From the NCBI GenBank assembly GCA_002009475.1, contig AYTS01000148.1:1-64000 (forward strand): a DNA stretch of 64,000 nucleotides. The letters run 5' to 3'. Each line of letters opens with the position of its first letter. Position 1 is the first letter of the stretch. The DNA is from Candidatus Brocadia carolinensis. Lineage in GTDB: Bacteria > Planctomycetota > Brocadiia > Brocadiales > Brocadiaceae. A model generated the notes under the pieces. It was not told where the DNA came from and did not search any database. It saw nothing but the letters and a program-made list of their open reading frames with translations. A program made the translations under genes and the position numbers. Below, piece by piece: positions 37,349 to 47,700 of this stretch.

Positions 37349-39190
37349 ATGAGAGCACATAACTTCTATTTTTGTATTGTCCTATCTGCCATGATATTCT
37401 TCGGATGCATGGGGCAAATATTCGCACGGGATATTCGCTTAACGGCGACCGTCGATCAAAACATCCTGACGTTACGGGATCGGCTGGAATTGACATTGAC
37501 TATCCATGGCACACAGGACACCGCACACCCGTCATTCCCAACCATTGAGGGATTTACTCTCCTGTATGGTCCAAGCATCTCCGCGCAGACACGAATTGTT
37601 AATGGAGAGGTCGCGGTCAGTAAAGCGTATACTTATATGTTGCAGCCTACTGCAAAAGGTAAGTTTACAATTGGCCCGTCCGTGGTGGAATACAAAGGGG
37701 AAAAGTATACTTCCCAACCAGTATCCGTGGAAGTGGTTGATGCGCCCCGTCAGTCTGCTTCGCAGACTCCAAACCTGGAAAAGCTTGTCTTTATTGAATT
37801 GAGCGCAGATAAAAATGAAGCATATGTCTATGAACAGGTCATCCTATCCTTTACCTTTTATTTTCAAAAAGGATTACCGGTGGGTGATATTGATTATGAA
37901 GCGCCGTCTACAAAAAATTTCATGGAAGAGAAGCTTGGTGACCAGAGACAATACGAGGAAATCAGGGACGGAATCATATATAACGTCCTTGAACTGCGTA
38001 CGGCGCTTTTCCCGATGGTGTCAGGCGAACTTACAATATCGCCGGCCAAAGTGAAATGCAATTTGATTATGCAGCAGCGGAGAGGCCGGAATGCTCCTTC
38101 CGATAGCTTTTTTGGCGACGCCTTCTTCGATGACTTTTTCGGCAGAGACCAGAAGCGATACCCCATTGAAAGGACAACGAAACCAATTACCCTCAGGGTG
38201 AAACCCTTGCCTGAACAAGGGAAGCCCAAAGAGTTTAAAGGAGCGGTCGGCACCTTTGATATGGAAGTGTCAACACAGGCACAGCACGTAAAAGTCGGCG
38301 ACCCGATTACCCTTTCCATGTCGGTATACGGCGAAGGGAATATCCAGACAATCCATGAACCGGTACTCGCCGTGGACAAAGAAAACGATTTTAAACTGTA
38401 TCCGGCTGAATCCAACACACAAATTACGAGCAGGGAAGATGTGATCCGGGGCCGAAAGGTGTTTAGTAAGGTCATTGAGCCTCAAAAGCCGGATCTGAAA
38501 TCCACCCCCGCAATCGTGTTCAGCTTTTTCGACCCGCGTTCAGGGCAATACAAGACGATTACCAAAGAGCCGATCCCCATTACGGTCGAGGCGGGAGAAC
38601 AGGAAGTGCCTATTCAGTTGACGCGTTCCCACGATAAAGTGCTGCCGGTGAAACAACAGGTACAACTATTAACGGAAGATATCTTACCCATTATGACAAA
38701 TTTGTCTGCACTGCGAAATCAGGAAAATGATCTGTACCGGAATCCATTCACTATCGGGTGTCTCTTTGTTCCTGTCGTTGCTGTTGTTGCCTCCTACTTG
38801 TTAAACCGGCATAAAGAAAGATTGACGTCTGATATTGGGTATGCCAGGAAAAGACGGGCACATGCCGTGGCAAAAAAAAGACTGGAAGGGGCGCGAACCG
38901 TGCTTCGCCAGAACCAGACTGGGGAATTCTATGCTTGTCTATCCAGGGCAATGTCAGATTACCTGGCGGATAAATTCAATGTCACTCCGGCAAGCGCTAC
39001 CGGAGACAAAGTCGCCGAGCTGCTGACGCAGCGAGGGATTGGAGATGATATCAGAGGAGAGGTTTCCCGTCTGCTGACTGATTTTGATCGCCGGCGATTC
39101 TCAAGAGAGAGCGGGACATCGGACGAGATGGAGGCTGCCTTAAAACTCGCCGAAGAACTCATTACAAAAATGGAGAGACAATTGTCATGA
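37349..39190 (+). CDS. batD: BatD/oxygen-tolerance membrane protein
   Basis: This is a 613-residue BatD. A signal peptide (FYFCIVLSAMIFFGCMGQIF) precedes an extracytoplasmic region of beta domains with RLTATVDQNILTLRDRLEL and GPSISAQTRIVNGEVAVSK. A membrane segment (TIGCLFVPVVAVVASYLL) lies near residue 475, followed by a cytoplasmic helical domain. An FFGDAFFDDFFGR loop is in the middle. I start at ATG 37349, 8 bp after AAGG. It overlaps batC's stop region closely and shares ATGA with the next gene, so they form one operon. Confidence 0.88.
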   Translation: MRAHNFYFCIVLSAMIFFGCMGQIFARDIRLTATVDQNILTLRDRLELTLTIHGTQDTAHPSFPTIEGFTLLYGPSISAQTRIVNGEVAVSKAYTYMLQPTAKGKFTIGPSVVEYKGEKYTSQPVSVEVVDAPRQSASQTPNLEKLVFIELSADKNEAYVYEQVILSFTFYFQKGLPVGDIDYEAPSTKNFMEEKLGDQRQYEEIRDGIIYNVLELRTALFPMVSGELTISPAKVKCNLIMQQRRGRNAPSDSFFGDAFFDDFFGRDQKRYPIERTTKPITLRVKPLPEQGKPKEFKGAVGTFDMEVSTQAQHVKVGDPITLSMSVYGEGNIQTIHEPVLAVDKENDFKLYPAESNTQITSREDVIRGRKVFSKVIEPQKPDLKSTPAIVFSFFDPRSGQYKTITKEPIPITVEAGEQEVPIQLTRSHDKVLPVKQQVQLLTEDILPIMTNLSALRNQENDLYRNPFTIGCLFVPVVAVVASYLLNRHKERLTSDIGYARKRRAHAVAKKRLEGARTVLRQNQTGEFYACLSRAMSDYLADKFNVTPASATGDKVAELLTQRGIGDDIRGEVSRLLTDFDRRRFSRESGTSDEMEAALKLAEELITKMERQLS

Positions 39191-40095
39191 AGATACGTTT
39201 ATGGGTTCTCTGCTTATTGCTCATTCCCTTTTTGACCTGCGGAATACCGCAGGCACAATGCGAATCGCCAGAATCTGAAATCCAAAATCCTAAATCCGAA
39301 ATTTCAAAGGGTGAGGCTGTGAAATTATTCGCAGATGCAAATGAAAACTATCTGCAGGCAATGAAGTTGCTTGCCACAAAAAACACAGCGGAAGCAGACC
39401 GGCATCTCAGAGAAGCGACAGCGCAATATGAGACAATGCTGACCGGTGGGTTCAAAAACGGGCAAGTCTATTATAATCTCGGAAACACCTATTATCGCCG
39501 CGGAGAATTGGGAAAGGCGATTGTAAACTATCGAAGGGCAGCGCGGCTCATACCGAGAAACGCAGATCTCGATGCAAATCTGAGATTGGCAAAAGGCGCT
39601 ACAGAAGACAAGGAATTGTCAACGGAAATTCCCGTTGTGGTGAAGCGGATATTCTTTTGGTTGTTTTTATTAAACCGGAATGAATTGTCGATAGTCGTAG
39701 TGTCATTGTACGTCGCATTGATGATCGTCTTATTTGTTTCGAATATCCGTAAATATGCCTGGTTGAGAAGAGTTTTCATCGGTTTTTCTTCCGCCCTGTT
39801 TATTGCGGTGGTATCTCTCGGTATTAAAATCTATCTCGAACAAGGCGTAAACCGTGGCGTGATTGTTACCTCAAAATGCGAAGTGCGATATGGGCCCGGG
39901 GAAGAGTATGAACCGAAATTTGAAATACACAATGGCTCGGAATGCGTGATTGAAGATGAAAAAGACGATTGGTATCGGGTTTATGTCAAGGTAGGAGTAA
40001 AGCAGGATACGGGTTCGGATGCAAGCCCCGGTGAAAAGGTAAGCAGTGATGTGAGGAGAGGGTGGCTGCAAAAAAAGTATGTGGACATGATATAG
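39187..40095 (+). CDS. batE: TPR and SH3-domain membrane protein, BatE type
   Basis: The 302-residue protein starts with a signal peptide (LWVLCLLLIPFLTCGIPQAQ), then a TPR region (AMKLLATKNTAEADRHLREA, YYNLGNTYYRRGELGKAIVN), two membrane segments near 155-205, and a C-terminal bacterial SH3 domain (CEVRYGPGEEYEPKFEIHNG) ending RRGWLQKKYVDMI. The start overlaps batD by ATGA. Just after the signal lies ESPESEIQNPKSEIS, an in-frame short repeat found in many unrelated bacterial proteins. Confidence 0.9.
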   Translation: MKIRLWVLCLLLIPFLTCGIPQAQCESPESEIQNPKSEISKGEAVKLFADANENYLQAMKLLATKNTAEADRHLREATAQYETMLTGGFKNGQVYYNLGNTYYRRGELGKAIVNYRRAARLIPRNADLDANLRLAKGATEDKELSTEIPVVVKRIFFWLFLLNRNELSIVVVSLYVALMIVLFVSNIRKYAWLRRVFIGFSSALFIAVVSLGIKIYLEQGVNRGVIVTSKCEVRYGPGEEYEPKFEIHNGSECVIEDEKDDWYRVYVKVGVKQDTGSDASPGEKVSSDVRRGWLQKKYVDMI

Positions 40096-40104
40096 GAGCA
40101 TGAA

Positions 40105-40239
40105 ATGGGCGGGGTCTATGGAAAGTTATTGATTGCTGCATATATTGCATTCATTACCGTCATGCTGTGCCTTATTGTCCTGGGTATTGTCGTTGGAAAA
40201 AGAGGTGATAAAACATCTTCTCCCGATAAATCCTTCTGA
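40105..40239 (+). CDS. Small membrane protein, 44 residues
   Basis: The frame begins at ATG 40105, 7 bp after GGAG and 9 bp after the batE stop. It encodes one membrane segment (LLIAAYIAFITVMLCLIVLG) followed by a short basic tail (KRGDKTSSPDKSF). It is too short to match a family, but the position and ribosome binding site support translation as the last Bat gene. Confidence 0.7.
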   Translation: MGGVYGKLLIAAYIAFITVMLCLIVLGIVVGKRGDKTSSPDKSF

Positions 40240-41552
40240 GTCATAGGCTCACAAAAGGGCATGAAAATTTGTCATTCTGAGCGAAGCGAAAAATCTCTTT
40301 TCATGTTCTGAAACTTCAGACTTTTGTAATCACACAAAGGCACGAAGCCGCAAAGAAATATGGTTCATTGCAGAGTACGCTGATTACGCATGGGAAAGAT
40401 GACTATCCCTCATGAAATGCTTGGGCTGACCGGGCGATTCAATAATAATCGTGAGGCATATCGCTCCGGCACGTACAACGAAACCCAGCTCCGGCGGGAA
40501 TTTATCGATCCGTTTTTTAAAATATTGGGCTGGGATGTTGACAATGAAAAGGGCTATGCCGAGGCTTACAAAGACGTAATTCACGAAGACTCCATCAAAG
40601 TTGGCGGTATGACCAAAGCCCCGGACTACTGCTTCCGCATCGGCGGCCTCCGCAAGTTCTTCGTGGAGACAAAAAAACCCTCGGTTAATCTTAAAGAGGA
40701 TGCCGATCCCGCATTTCAACTGCGGCGATACGCATGGTCTGCCAAGCTCCCGCTCAGCATACTCACCGACTTCGAGGAATTTGTCGTTTACGACTGCCGG
40801 GTAAAACCGGATAAGACCGACAAGCCCTCTACCGCCCGCATCCTCTATCTCAACCACACCGAGTATGCACAGCGCTGGGATGAGATCGCCTCCATCTTCT
40901 CACGCGAAGCTGTGCTCAAGGGCGCCTTTGATAAATATACCGAAACGGGCAAGGCCAAAAAAGGCACCGCAGAGGTCGATACCGCATTTCTCAGGGAAAT
41001 CGAATCCTGGCGTGACATGCTTGCCCGCAACCTGGCGCTCCGCAATCCTGATCTGACCCAGCACGACCTGAACTTTGCCGTCCAGCGCATCATCGACCGC
41101 ATTATCTTCCTGCGCATCTGCGAAGATCGCGGCATCGAAAAGTATGGACGACTCATGTCCTTACAGAACGGCGACCGTGCGTACGCGCGCCTCTGCGAAA
41201 TGTTTCACCGTGCCGATGAGCGTTATAACTCCGGCTTGTTTCACTTCCAAAAGGAAAATGGCCGCGCTGAATCGTCAGACACCCTCACGTTGAGCTTGAG
41301 CATTGACGACGGCACACTCAAGGATATCATCAAAAACCTGTACTATCCCGACAGCCCCTATGAATTCTCCGTCCTTTCGGCTGACATCCTGGGTCAGGTC
41401 TACGAACAATTCCTGGGCAAGGTAATCCGACTTACGGCCGGCCACCGCGCAGTGGTGGAGGACAAGCCAGAGGTCAAGAAGGCAGGAGGTGTTTACTACA
41501 CCCCGACGTATATTGTTGACTACATCGTAAAGAATACCGTTGGTCGCTTGGT

Positions 41553-41632
41553 TACCCCCCTTACTCCCCCCGTAAACGGAGGGAAAAATATTTCCCTCCC
41601 TGTTTACGGGGAGGGTCAGGGTGGGGTTGCTG
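41553..41632 (+). repeat. GTAAAC palindrome inside the methylase gene
   Basis: CCCCCGTAAACGGAGGGAAA faces TTTCCCTCCCTGTTTACGGG. It adds an in-frame, Pro/Gly-rich stretch (VTPLTPPVNGGKNISLPVYG) between GRL and the methyltransferase core. Confidence 0.8.
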
Positions 41633-42093
41633 CTCACCTTCACGGAAAAACACGAGGGGATGATAAACTCTTGCGCAACATTACCCCCAGACAGGTATCC
41701 AAACTGAGAATCCTCGACCCTGCCTGCGGCTCAGGCTCTTTTCTCCTGGGTGCCTATGAATACCTGCTTGACTGGCATCGTGACTGGTACGTAGCAAACA
41801 GCCCCGAGAAATGGTCAACCGGCCGCTCTCCGGCACTCTATCAAGGCATGGGAGGTGACTGGCGGCTAACCACCGCAGAACGCAAGCGCATTCTGCTCAA
41901 CAACATCTACGGCGTGGACATTGATCCACAGGCCGTAGAGGTAACTAAGCTGTCACTGCTTTTGAAGGTACTGGAAGGTGAATCCGAGCAGACGATTGTA
42001 AGACAACTCAAACTCTTCCACGAACGCGCCCTGCCTGATCTTGGTAATAACATCAAGTGTGGCAACTCACTCATCGGCACGGATTTTTATAAC

Positions 42094-42166
42094 ACACCCC
42101 TTATATCCCCTCTTTTTAGAGGGGAAAAGGCGGACTCTCCTCTATTAAGAGGGGTTGGGGGGGGTG
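42094..42166 (+). repeat. CCCCTCTTTTTAGAGGGG palindrome inside the methylase gene
   Basis: ACACCCCTTATATCCCCTC and AGAGGGGTTGGGGGGGGTGT form a large inverted repeat with an inner hairpin CCCCTCTTTTTAGAGGGG. It lies between the IKCGNSLIGTDF and FDVVIGNPPY motifs and contains the G8 run of the frame break. Confidence 0.8.
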
Positions 42167-42586
42167 TCAGACGAGGAGCGCTATCGGATCAATCCATTCG
42201 ACTGGGACAAAGAATTCCCGGAGATCATGCAAGCAGGCGGGTTTGACGTAGTGATTGGGAATCCGCCGTATGTGAGACAAGAAGGTTTAGGCGACCTGAA
42301 AGAATATTTTCAGCGTAAATACACGGTATATCATGGGATGGCCGACCTCTATGCGTACTTTATTGAAAAAGGTGTTTCGCTGCTCAGGGATAAAGGGCGT
42401 TTCAGCTACATCGTTGCGAACAAGTGGATGCGGGCGAATTATGGTGAGCCGCTCAGAAAGTGGTTAAAGCGACAAGGTATTGCGCAAATTGTTGATTTTG
42501 GGGACCTGCCGGTATTCCAGCAAGCCACAACGTATCCCTGCATCCTCGTCATCGGAAAAGATACATCTCCATCTGCCACTCCTGAT

Positions 42587-42609
42587 GGTTCAGGCTTGCA
42601 GCCTGAACC
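42587..42609 (+). repeat. REP-like palindrome inside the methylase gene
   Basis: GGTTCAGGCTTGCAGCCTGA is a near-perfect palindrome of the same type as the three around the RAYT gene. It is translated in frame (GSGLQPEPS). Confidence 0.8.
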
Positions 42610-43677
42610 AAGTATTTTGATTCAATCGAAGAGGACTGCACCATTAAGATCGGCAAAGAAGCCTATTACCACGCTTTTCGTGACTCAGGTAAAGACACTT
42701 GAATTTGAAAACCTGGAGGACTATGTAAAAGGAAACCGCCATGCTGTAAAACTTGCCACCCTTGATGACACGGGCTGGTCGCTTGCAGATGAACGAAGCG
42801 CTGCGCTGCTCAACAAGCTGAAAAAGGCTGGAATTCCTTTAAAAGAATATGTAAAGGGTAAAATCTATCGAGGTGTTTTAACAGGACTCAATGAGGCATT
42901 TGTAATCGATGCAGAAACAAGGAATCGGCTCATTTCTGAAGACCCTAAAAGCAAAGAGATAATAAAGCCATTTTTGGTTGGGCGAGACGTAAAGAGGTAT
43001 TGTATAGAAGATGAAGCACGCTACCTGATTCTTATTCCGAAGGGCTGGACTGGACAAAAGTCTTCCGGTTTTGCTGATGCATGGAAGTGGTTTAAACAAA
43101 GCTATCCATCAATAGCAACTCATTTGTTGCCATTCAAAGAAAAGGCCGAAAAACGTTATGATAAAGGAGAATACTGGTGGGAACTAAGGGCTTGTGAATA
43201 CTACGCTGAATTTGAAAAACCAAAGATAATCTTACCGGATATTTCAATTCGAGGTAATTTTGCAATTGATGAGGAAGGAAAATATTACTGCGTTAACACA
43301 ACTTACATTATACAGGGTTCGGACAAGTATCTCCTCGGTATTTTGAACTCAAGGCTAATAAGTTATTTTTATCGGAATTTATCCTCAACTTACCGTGGAG
43401 GCTATTTACGGTTCATTTATCAATATTTAATACAAATCCCTATCCGTACCACCACCTTGTCCTACCCTGATGACAGAGCGTATCACGACCGTATGGTTGT
43501 TCTTGTTGATCAGATGCTCGAACTGCACAAGCAATTAGTATCGGCAAAGACAGGCCATGACAAGGTTGTTATCCAGCGTCAGATTGACGCCACCGACCGC
43601 CAGATTGACCAGTTCGTATATGAATTGTACGGATTGACGGATGAGGAAATAAAAATTGTTGAGGAAGGAACCTAAGC

Positions 43678-43702
43678 GGGTTCAAGTTTGCAACTTGAAC
43701 CC
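43678..43702 (+). repeat. REP palindrome upstream of RAYT, copy 1
   Basis: GGGTTCAAG and CTTGAACCC arms flank a TTTGCAA loop, directly after the methylase stop. Confidence 0.8.
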
Positions 43703-43766
43703 CCACGTTTTATACGGGCAATTTAGCCATGAAACGCATATAGTACCATTCGCCAAATAAACTATT

Positions 43767-43791
43767 GGGTTCAGATTTCAAATCTGAACCC
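43767..43791 (+). repeat. REP palindrome upstream of RAYT, copy 2
   Basis: GGGTTCAGA and TCTGAACCC arms flank TTTCAAA. It lies 35 bp before the RAYT start. Confidence 0.8.
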
Positions 43792-43826
43792 GCCGGAATC
43801 TGTGAATTTTACTGGATAACAGTATT

Positions 43827-44327
43827 ATGCCATCAGTAAGAATTTCAAAAGAATTTACATCAGGAATTTATTATCTTACTTTCACCGTCAAGAACTGGTA
43901 CTACCTTTTTGACAGGCACAACCGCTTTGAAATCCTTGCCGACTCATTACAATATTGTCAAAAACACAAAGGACTTAAGTTACATGCGTATGTCTTTATG
44001 CTCAACCATATTCATTTGATTGCATCGTCACCTGATATGATTGCCTTTGTCAGGGATTTTAAAAAATTCACGTCAAAAGAGATACAAAAGAATATCATTG
44101 CTACAGAACCAAATGTTTTAAAGCTTTTCGAAACAGAAAATGGCAGATTTGAATTCTGGGGTAAGACGAATATGCCAAAGATGAAAAAGAGTGAGCATTA
44201 TTTAATCCAGAAAACAAATTATATTCATGCAAATCCGGTGCGGAAGCAATACGTAAAAAATCCCAAAGATTGGGTGTGGTCGTCTGCGAATACTGAGGGT
44301 AAAATTGATGTTGATTCCATGGTATAA
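43827..44327 (+). CDS. REP-associated tyrosine transposase (RAYT)
   Basis: RAYTs are IS200/IS605-like single-strand DNA transposases that cleave and spread REP palindromes. The 166-residue protein has the HUH pair in MLNHIHLIASS and the catalytic Tyr in KTNYIHANPVRKQYV. The N-terminal GIYYLTFTVKNWYYLFDRHN and the FGKT-type WGKTNMP follow the family. Palindromes of GGTTCAAG/CTTGAACC type lie on both sides (43678, 43767, 44336) and inside the upstream methylase gene, which identifies them as its substrates. The gene is full length. Confidence 0.92.
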   Translation: MPSVRISKEFTSGIYYLTFTVKNWYYLFDRHNRFEILADSLQYCQKHKGLKLHAYVFMLNHIHLIASSPDMIAFVRDFKKFTSKEIQKNIIATEPNVLKLFETENGRFEFWGKTNMPKMKKSEHYLIQKTNYIHANPVRKQYVKNPKDWVWSSANTEGKIDVDSMV

Positions 44328-44335
44328 AATATCCA

Positions 44336-44358
44336 GGTTCAAGTTACAAACTTGAACC
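44336..44358 (+). repeat. REP palindrome downstream of RAYT, copy 3
   Basis: GGTTCAAGTTACAAACTTGA completes a palindrome of the same family as copies 1 and 2, 9 bp after the RAYT stop. A weaker related sequence lies near 44537. Confidence 0.8.
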
Positions 44359-44602
44359 CGCCGCAGGAAACTCCTAAACGGGTTTGCAATTTGATTGTAG
44401 AGGAAATTTCATTTTATGTATGTGGGTTGCAGGGTGGCATGGACAAACTTTGTTTGCCCATGTTTAACTTCAACCCAACAATTTGATTCATCCGTCAGTT
44501 TGAATTCCTGATATTATCATCCGGTAAACTTTAAGCTTCAAGTTATAAACTTAATGTTTAGGTGATTGCTATCACAACATCGTGAACTGATTTTTAATGC
44601 TC

Positions 44603-44680
44603 AGGAATTTCAATCACTCCCCATAATTCCCCCGTAAACTGGGGGAAACAGGGGGAGGAAATTCGCCGATGGCTTAATTT
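44603..44680 (+). repeat. CCCCGTAAACTGGGG repeat, copy 2
   Basis: It matches 35188-35268 in order: AGGAATTTCAATCACTCCCC, CCCCGTAAACTGGGGG, and CGCCGATGGC before TAATT. It ends 45 bp before the helicase-nuclease start. Confidence 0.75.
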
Positions 44681-44725
44681 AACTCATTCATTTCATTTTT
44701 TTCTGATAACTCCCGGTTTTTCACT

Positions 44726-47700
44726 ATGCAAAAACCCATTGATAACGAAATACGAGAAATTGCCGTATCCGAGCTGGACAGAAATATCGTTGTGATTGCC
44801 GGGGCTGGCACGGGTAAGACCACGCTCCTGGTCAATCGAATGCTGCACCTGCTTTTAGGTCATAAGAGGTTTCAAAAAGAAGAGAGCCCTGTCCTCAGGA
44901 TTGCGGCCATGACCTTTACGGAGAAGGCCGCCAGTGATATGAAGGTGAGGCTGATGGGAGAGCTGGAAAAGATTGTGGCGGTCATTCGTGGAAATGCCTC
45001 ACCCGATGAACGGAGAAGGAGAGAGGAATTTCTTGCACATATCCGAGACACGTACCATACAACCCATGCCGAGATTGAACGCCGTGCAAGAAAGTCTCTG
45101 GAGGATATGGACAAGGCCCTTATCGGAACGATTCACAGCTTTGCAGCCCATATCCTGCGTCTGAATCCCATTGAATCAGGGGTAACGCCTGGATTTACCG
45201 TGGATGAAGGCGATGCATTTGAAGAACTCTTTGATAAAGAATGGAATACCTGGATCGGGGAAGAGCTTGCGTTAACTGCTCCCCGCGCACACCTCTGGAA
45301 AGACGTATTGAGACGGTTAGACCTTGCCTATCTCAAAGACCTGGCAAAGAGATTGTCGGAGTTTACGATTCCTCTGGATTCCCTTTCATCAAAAAAAAGC
45401 AATATATCCAACACATCCCTCCTCATAGATTCAATTTTTCAGAGAATTATGGGAATAGTTCCCTTCTGTGAAAAACCCGATAACAAACTCCTCTTACAAT
45501 TACAGGAAATATCGAAGGTCCTTGATGCAATGAAAAAGCAGGGTATCGGGCATCTGCATACGGGGGGAGAATACGATTTTGACAAAAAGCCTTCTGAGGC
45601 AAAGACCGGTTGGACGGCCGAAGGATTTGAAACTGCACATGAACTGGTAAAAGAGTGTCATACCTTATTAAAGAAATTGAAAAACGTCGATGATGCCTTT
45701 ATTACGGCTACGATTGACATCATTCTTCCTTTTGCAACGGCCTTCCGGCAAACGTATCTGTCACAGGGGTATGTCTCTTTTGACGGGCTTCTAATCCTTA
45801 CCAGGGATTTACTGCAAAAGAAAGAGTATCGTTCTGTTCGCGAAAAGCTGAAGAACGATTTCCGGACGATCCTTGTCGATGAGTTTCAGGATACGGATCC
45901 CGTCCAATACGAAATCGTCCTTTTTCTCGCTGAAGCGCTGGGACATTACAGCACAGACGCCCGAAAGGTAGTTCTGGAGCAGGGAAAACTCTTCATTGTA
46001 GGTGATCCCAAGCAGTCTATTTATGCCTTCCGCAGAGCGGACATTGAGGCTTATGAATATGTGGTGAAGCAGGTATGCGGGCAGGGGGAGCCGTTGAAGT
46101 TGCAGGAGAATTTCAGGAGTCATTCCGGTATTATCGAAGTGGTAAATCAGCTCTTTGACGGCAGAATCATGGCGGAGCAGCCAGGCTTGCAGCCACGCTA
46201 TATTCCTATCCATGCGAATAGACCAAAGAGACACCCTTTCCAGAAAGTTGAGATAGTCCTGGTCTCTGATAAAGAGGGAGAAGAACTTAAGGCAGATGAG
46301 GCCAGGGAGGCAGAGGCAGAGTGGATTGCCCGATGGATTACACAGCACGTGAATCATGAAGACATTGCGGATGTGTTGGCGGAAAATGGTGTTCGAAGGC
46401 TTGCTTACAGAGACGTTGCGCTGCTGTTGCGGGCATTTACTCAGGTGAGGCCCTATGTTGAGGCGCTCAAAAGATATGGTATCCCTTATATCGTGGAAGG
46501 TGAAAAATACTTCTATTCCACGCAGGAAATCCTCGACTTCATCAATCTCCTGCGGATAATCGAAAATCCTCACGATCTGATTGCACTGGTGGGTGTCCTG
46601 CGCTCACCGATGGTAGGCTTAACAGACCGGGAGATATATGAATTGAAAGAAAATCACCTATTGGACTACCGCAAATCAATCTCAGATGAAGCATCTCTGT
46701 CTCCTCATGATACAGAAGAAGTTGGAAATAATCCCTCTGAATCCCCCTGTATGAAAAAGGGGGTAGAAAATCTTCCCCAGGATGTAAAGAAAATCATAGA
46801 ATTATTTTACGGTTTCTTAAAAAAAATCCATACACGGGCAGGCATAATCCCCGTTTCTCAACTTATCACAGAGGTTTTGGACAGCACCCACATTGCAGAG
46901 ATTACCGCCAGTGCCTGGCATGGTGAACAGAAGCTGGCCAACCTCTGGAAACTTCACCGGATGGCTAGTGATATGGAACAGGCGGGGAGTATTTCACTCA
47001 AGACCTTTCTTGACCGTATCAAAGTGCGCATCAGGGAGGCCAGAGAAGAAGGTGAGAGTCCTCTTTCTGATGAGACACTGGATGTTGTGAAAATCCTTAC
47101 AATTCATAAGTCAAAGGGACTGGAATTCCCCGTTGTTATCCTGGGTAACCTGCATGGTGAGGTAAGAAGTGACCGTGAGGTATTAGACGGTGCGGTATTT
47201 GATTGGTCTACGTCCACAACGGGCATTGTGGTTGGCCGGGGAGATCAACAAGTGAGGAATCTGCAAAGTATCGTGATTGAAAAGAAACTCAATGACCGTT
47301 CGTGGGAAGAAGAGAAGCGCGTCTTGTATGTGGCTACCACTAGGGCAAAGGAGCGGTTGATCCTCATGGGTTCATTGAAGGACGATGATAAATCATATAT
47401 GGGACTCATTGTGCAGTCGTTAAGAGATGCTGCTGGTATAAAGCTTGAAGAAGTATTGACAGACCCTGGTACCACAAAGGAGGATGAACGTGCATTGCCC
47501 TCTAAAGGGAAATTTACTGTAGGAAATGCAGAGATCGTTGTAGAACATTTCAGGTTTGACGGGATACATCGCCCACAAAAGGCGCTCAAGGAAAAGACAT
47601 GGGATGTCGACTGGACGGCCTTTATAGAAGTCTGGAAGAAGAGAGATGCTGGAATGTCTGCGGCAATCAGGAAACCCCTCTTCATCTCTCCAACGACAAT

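Larger units (their letters stand above)
40390..43675 (+). pseudogene. Eco57I-like adenine-specific DNA methyltransferase, frame shifted in a G8 run
   Basis: Two frames (to 42246 and from 42155) become one 1094-residue protein if one G is removed from the G8 run at 42157-42164. Domains in order: an N-terminal nuclease-like region with FRIGGLRKFFVETKKPSVNL (candidate PD-(D/E)XK, ExK), a helical part, methyltransferase motif I (ILDPACGSGSFLLGAYEYLL, about residue 441), NNIYGVDIDPQAVEVTKLSL, catalytic NPPY (VVIGNPPYVRQEG, about 624) and a C-terminal target-recognition domain. This is a single-chain type IIG/Eco57I layout. Palindromic repeats lie inside it at 41553-41632, 42094-42166 and 42587-42609, all kept in frame. 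Confidence 0.85.

Noticed and set aside
43678-44358. Possible CRISPR array from repeated palindromes
   Set aside because: Spacing is irregular, one copy lies inside a gene, and a RAYT explains them.
45809-46573. 254-residue frame antisense to the AddA-like gene
   Set aside because: It is opposite the conserved helicase motifs, so it is a shadow.
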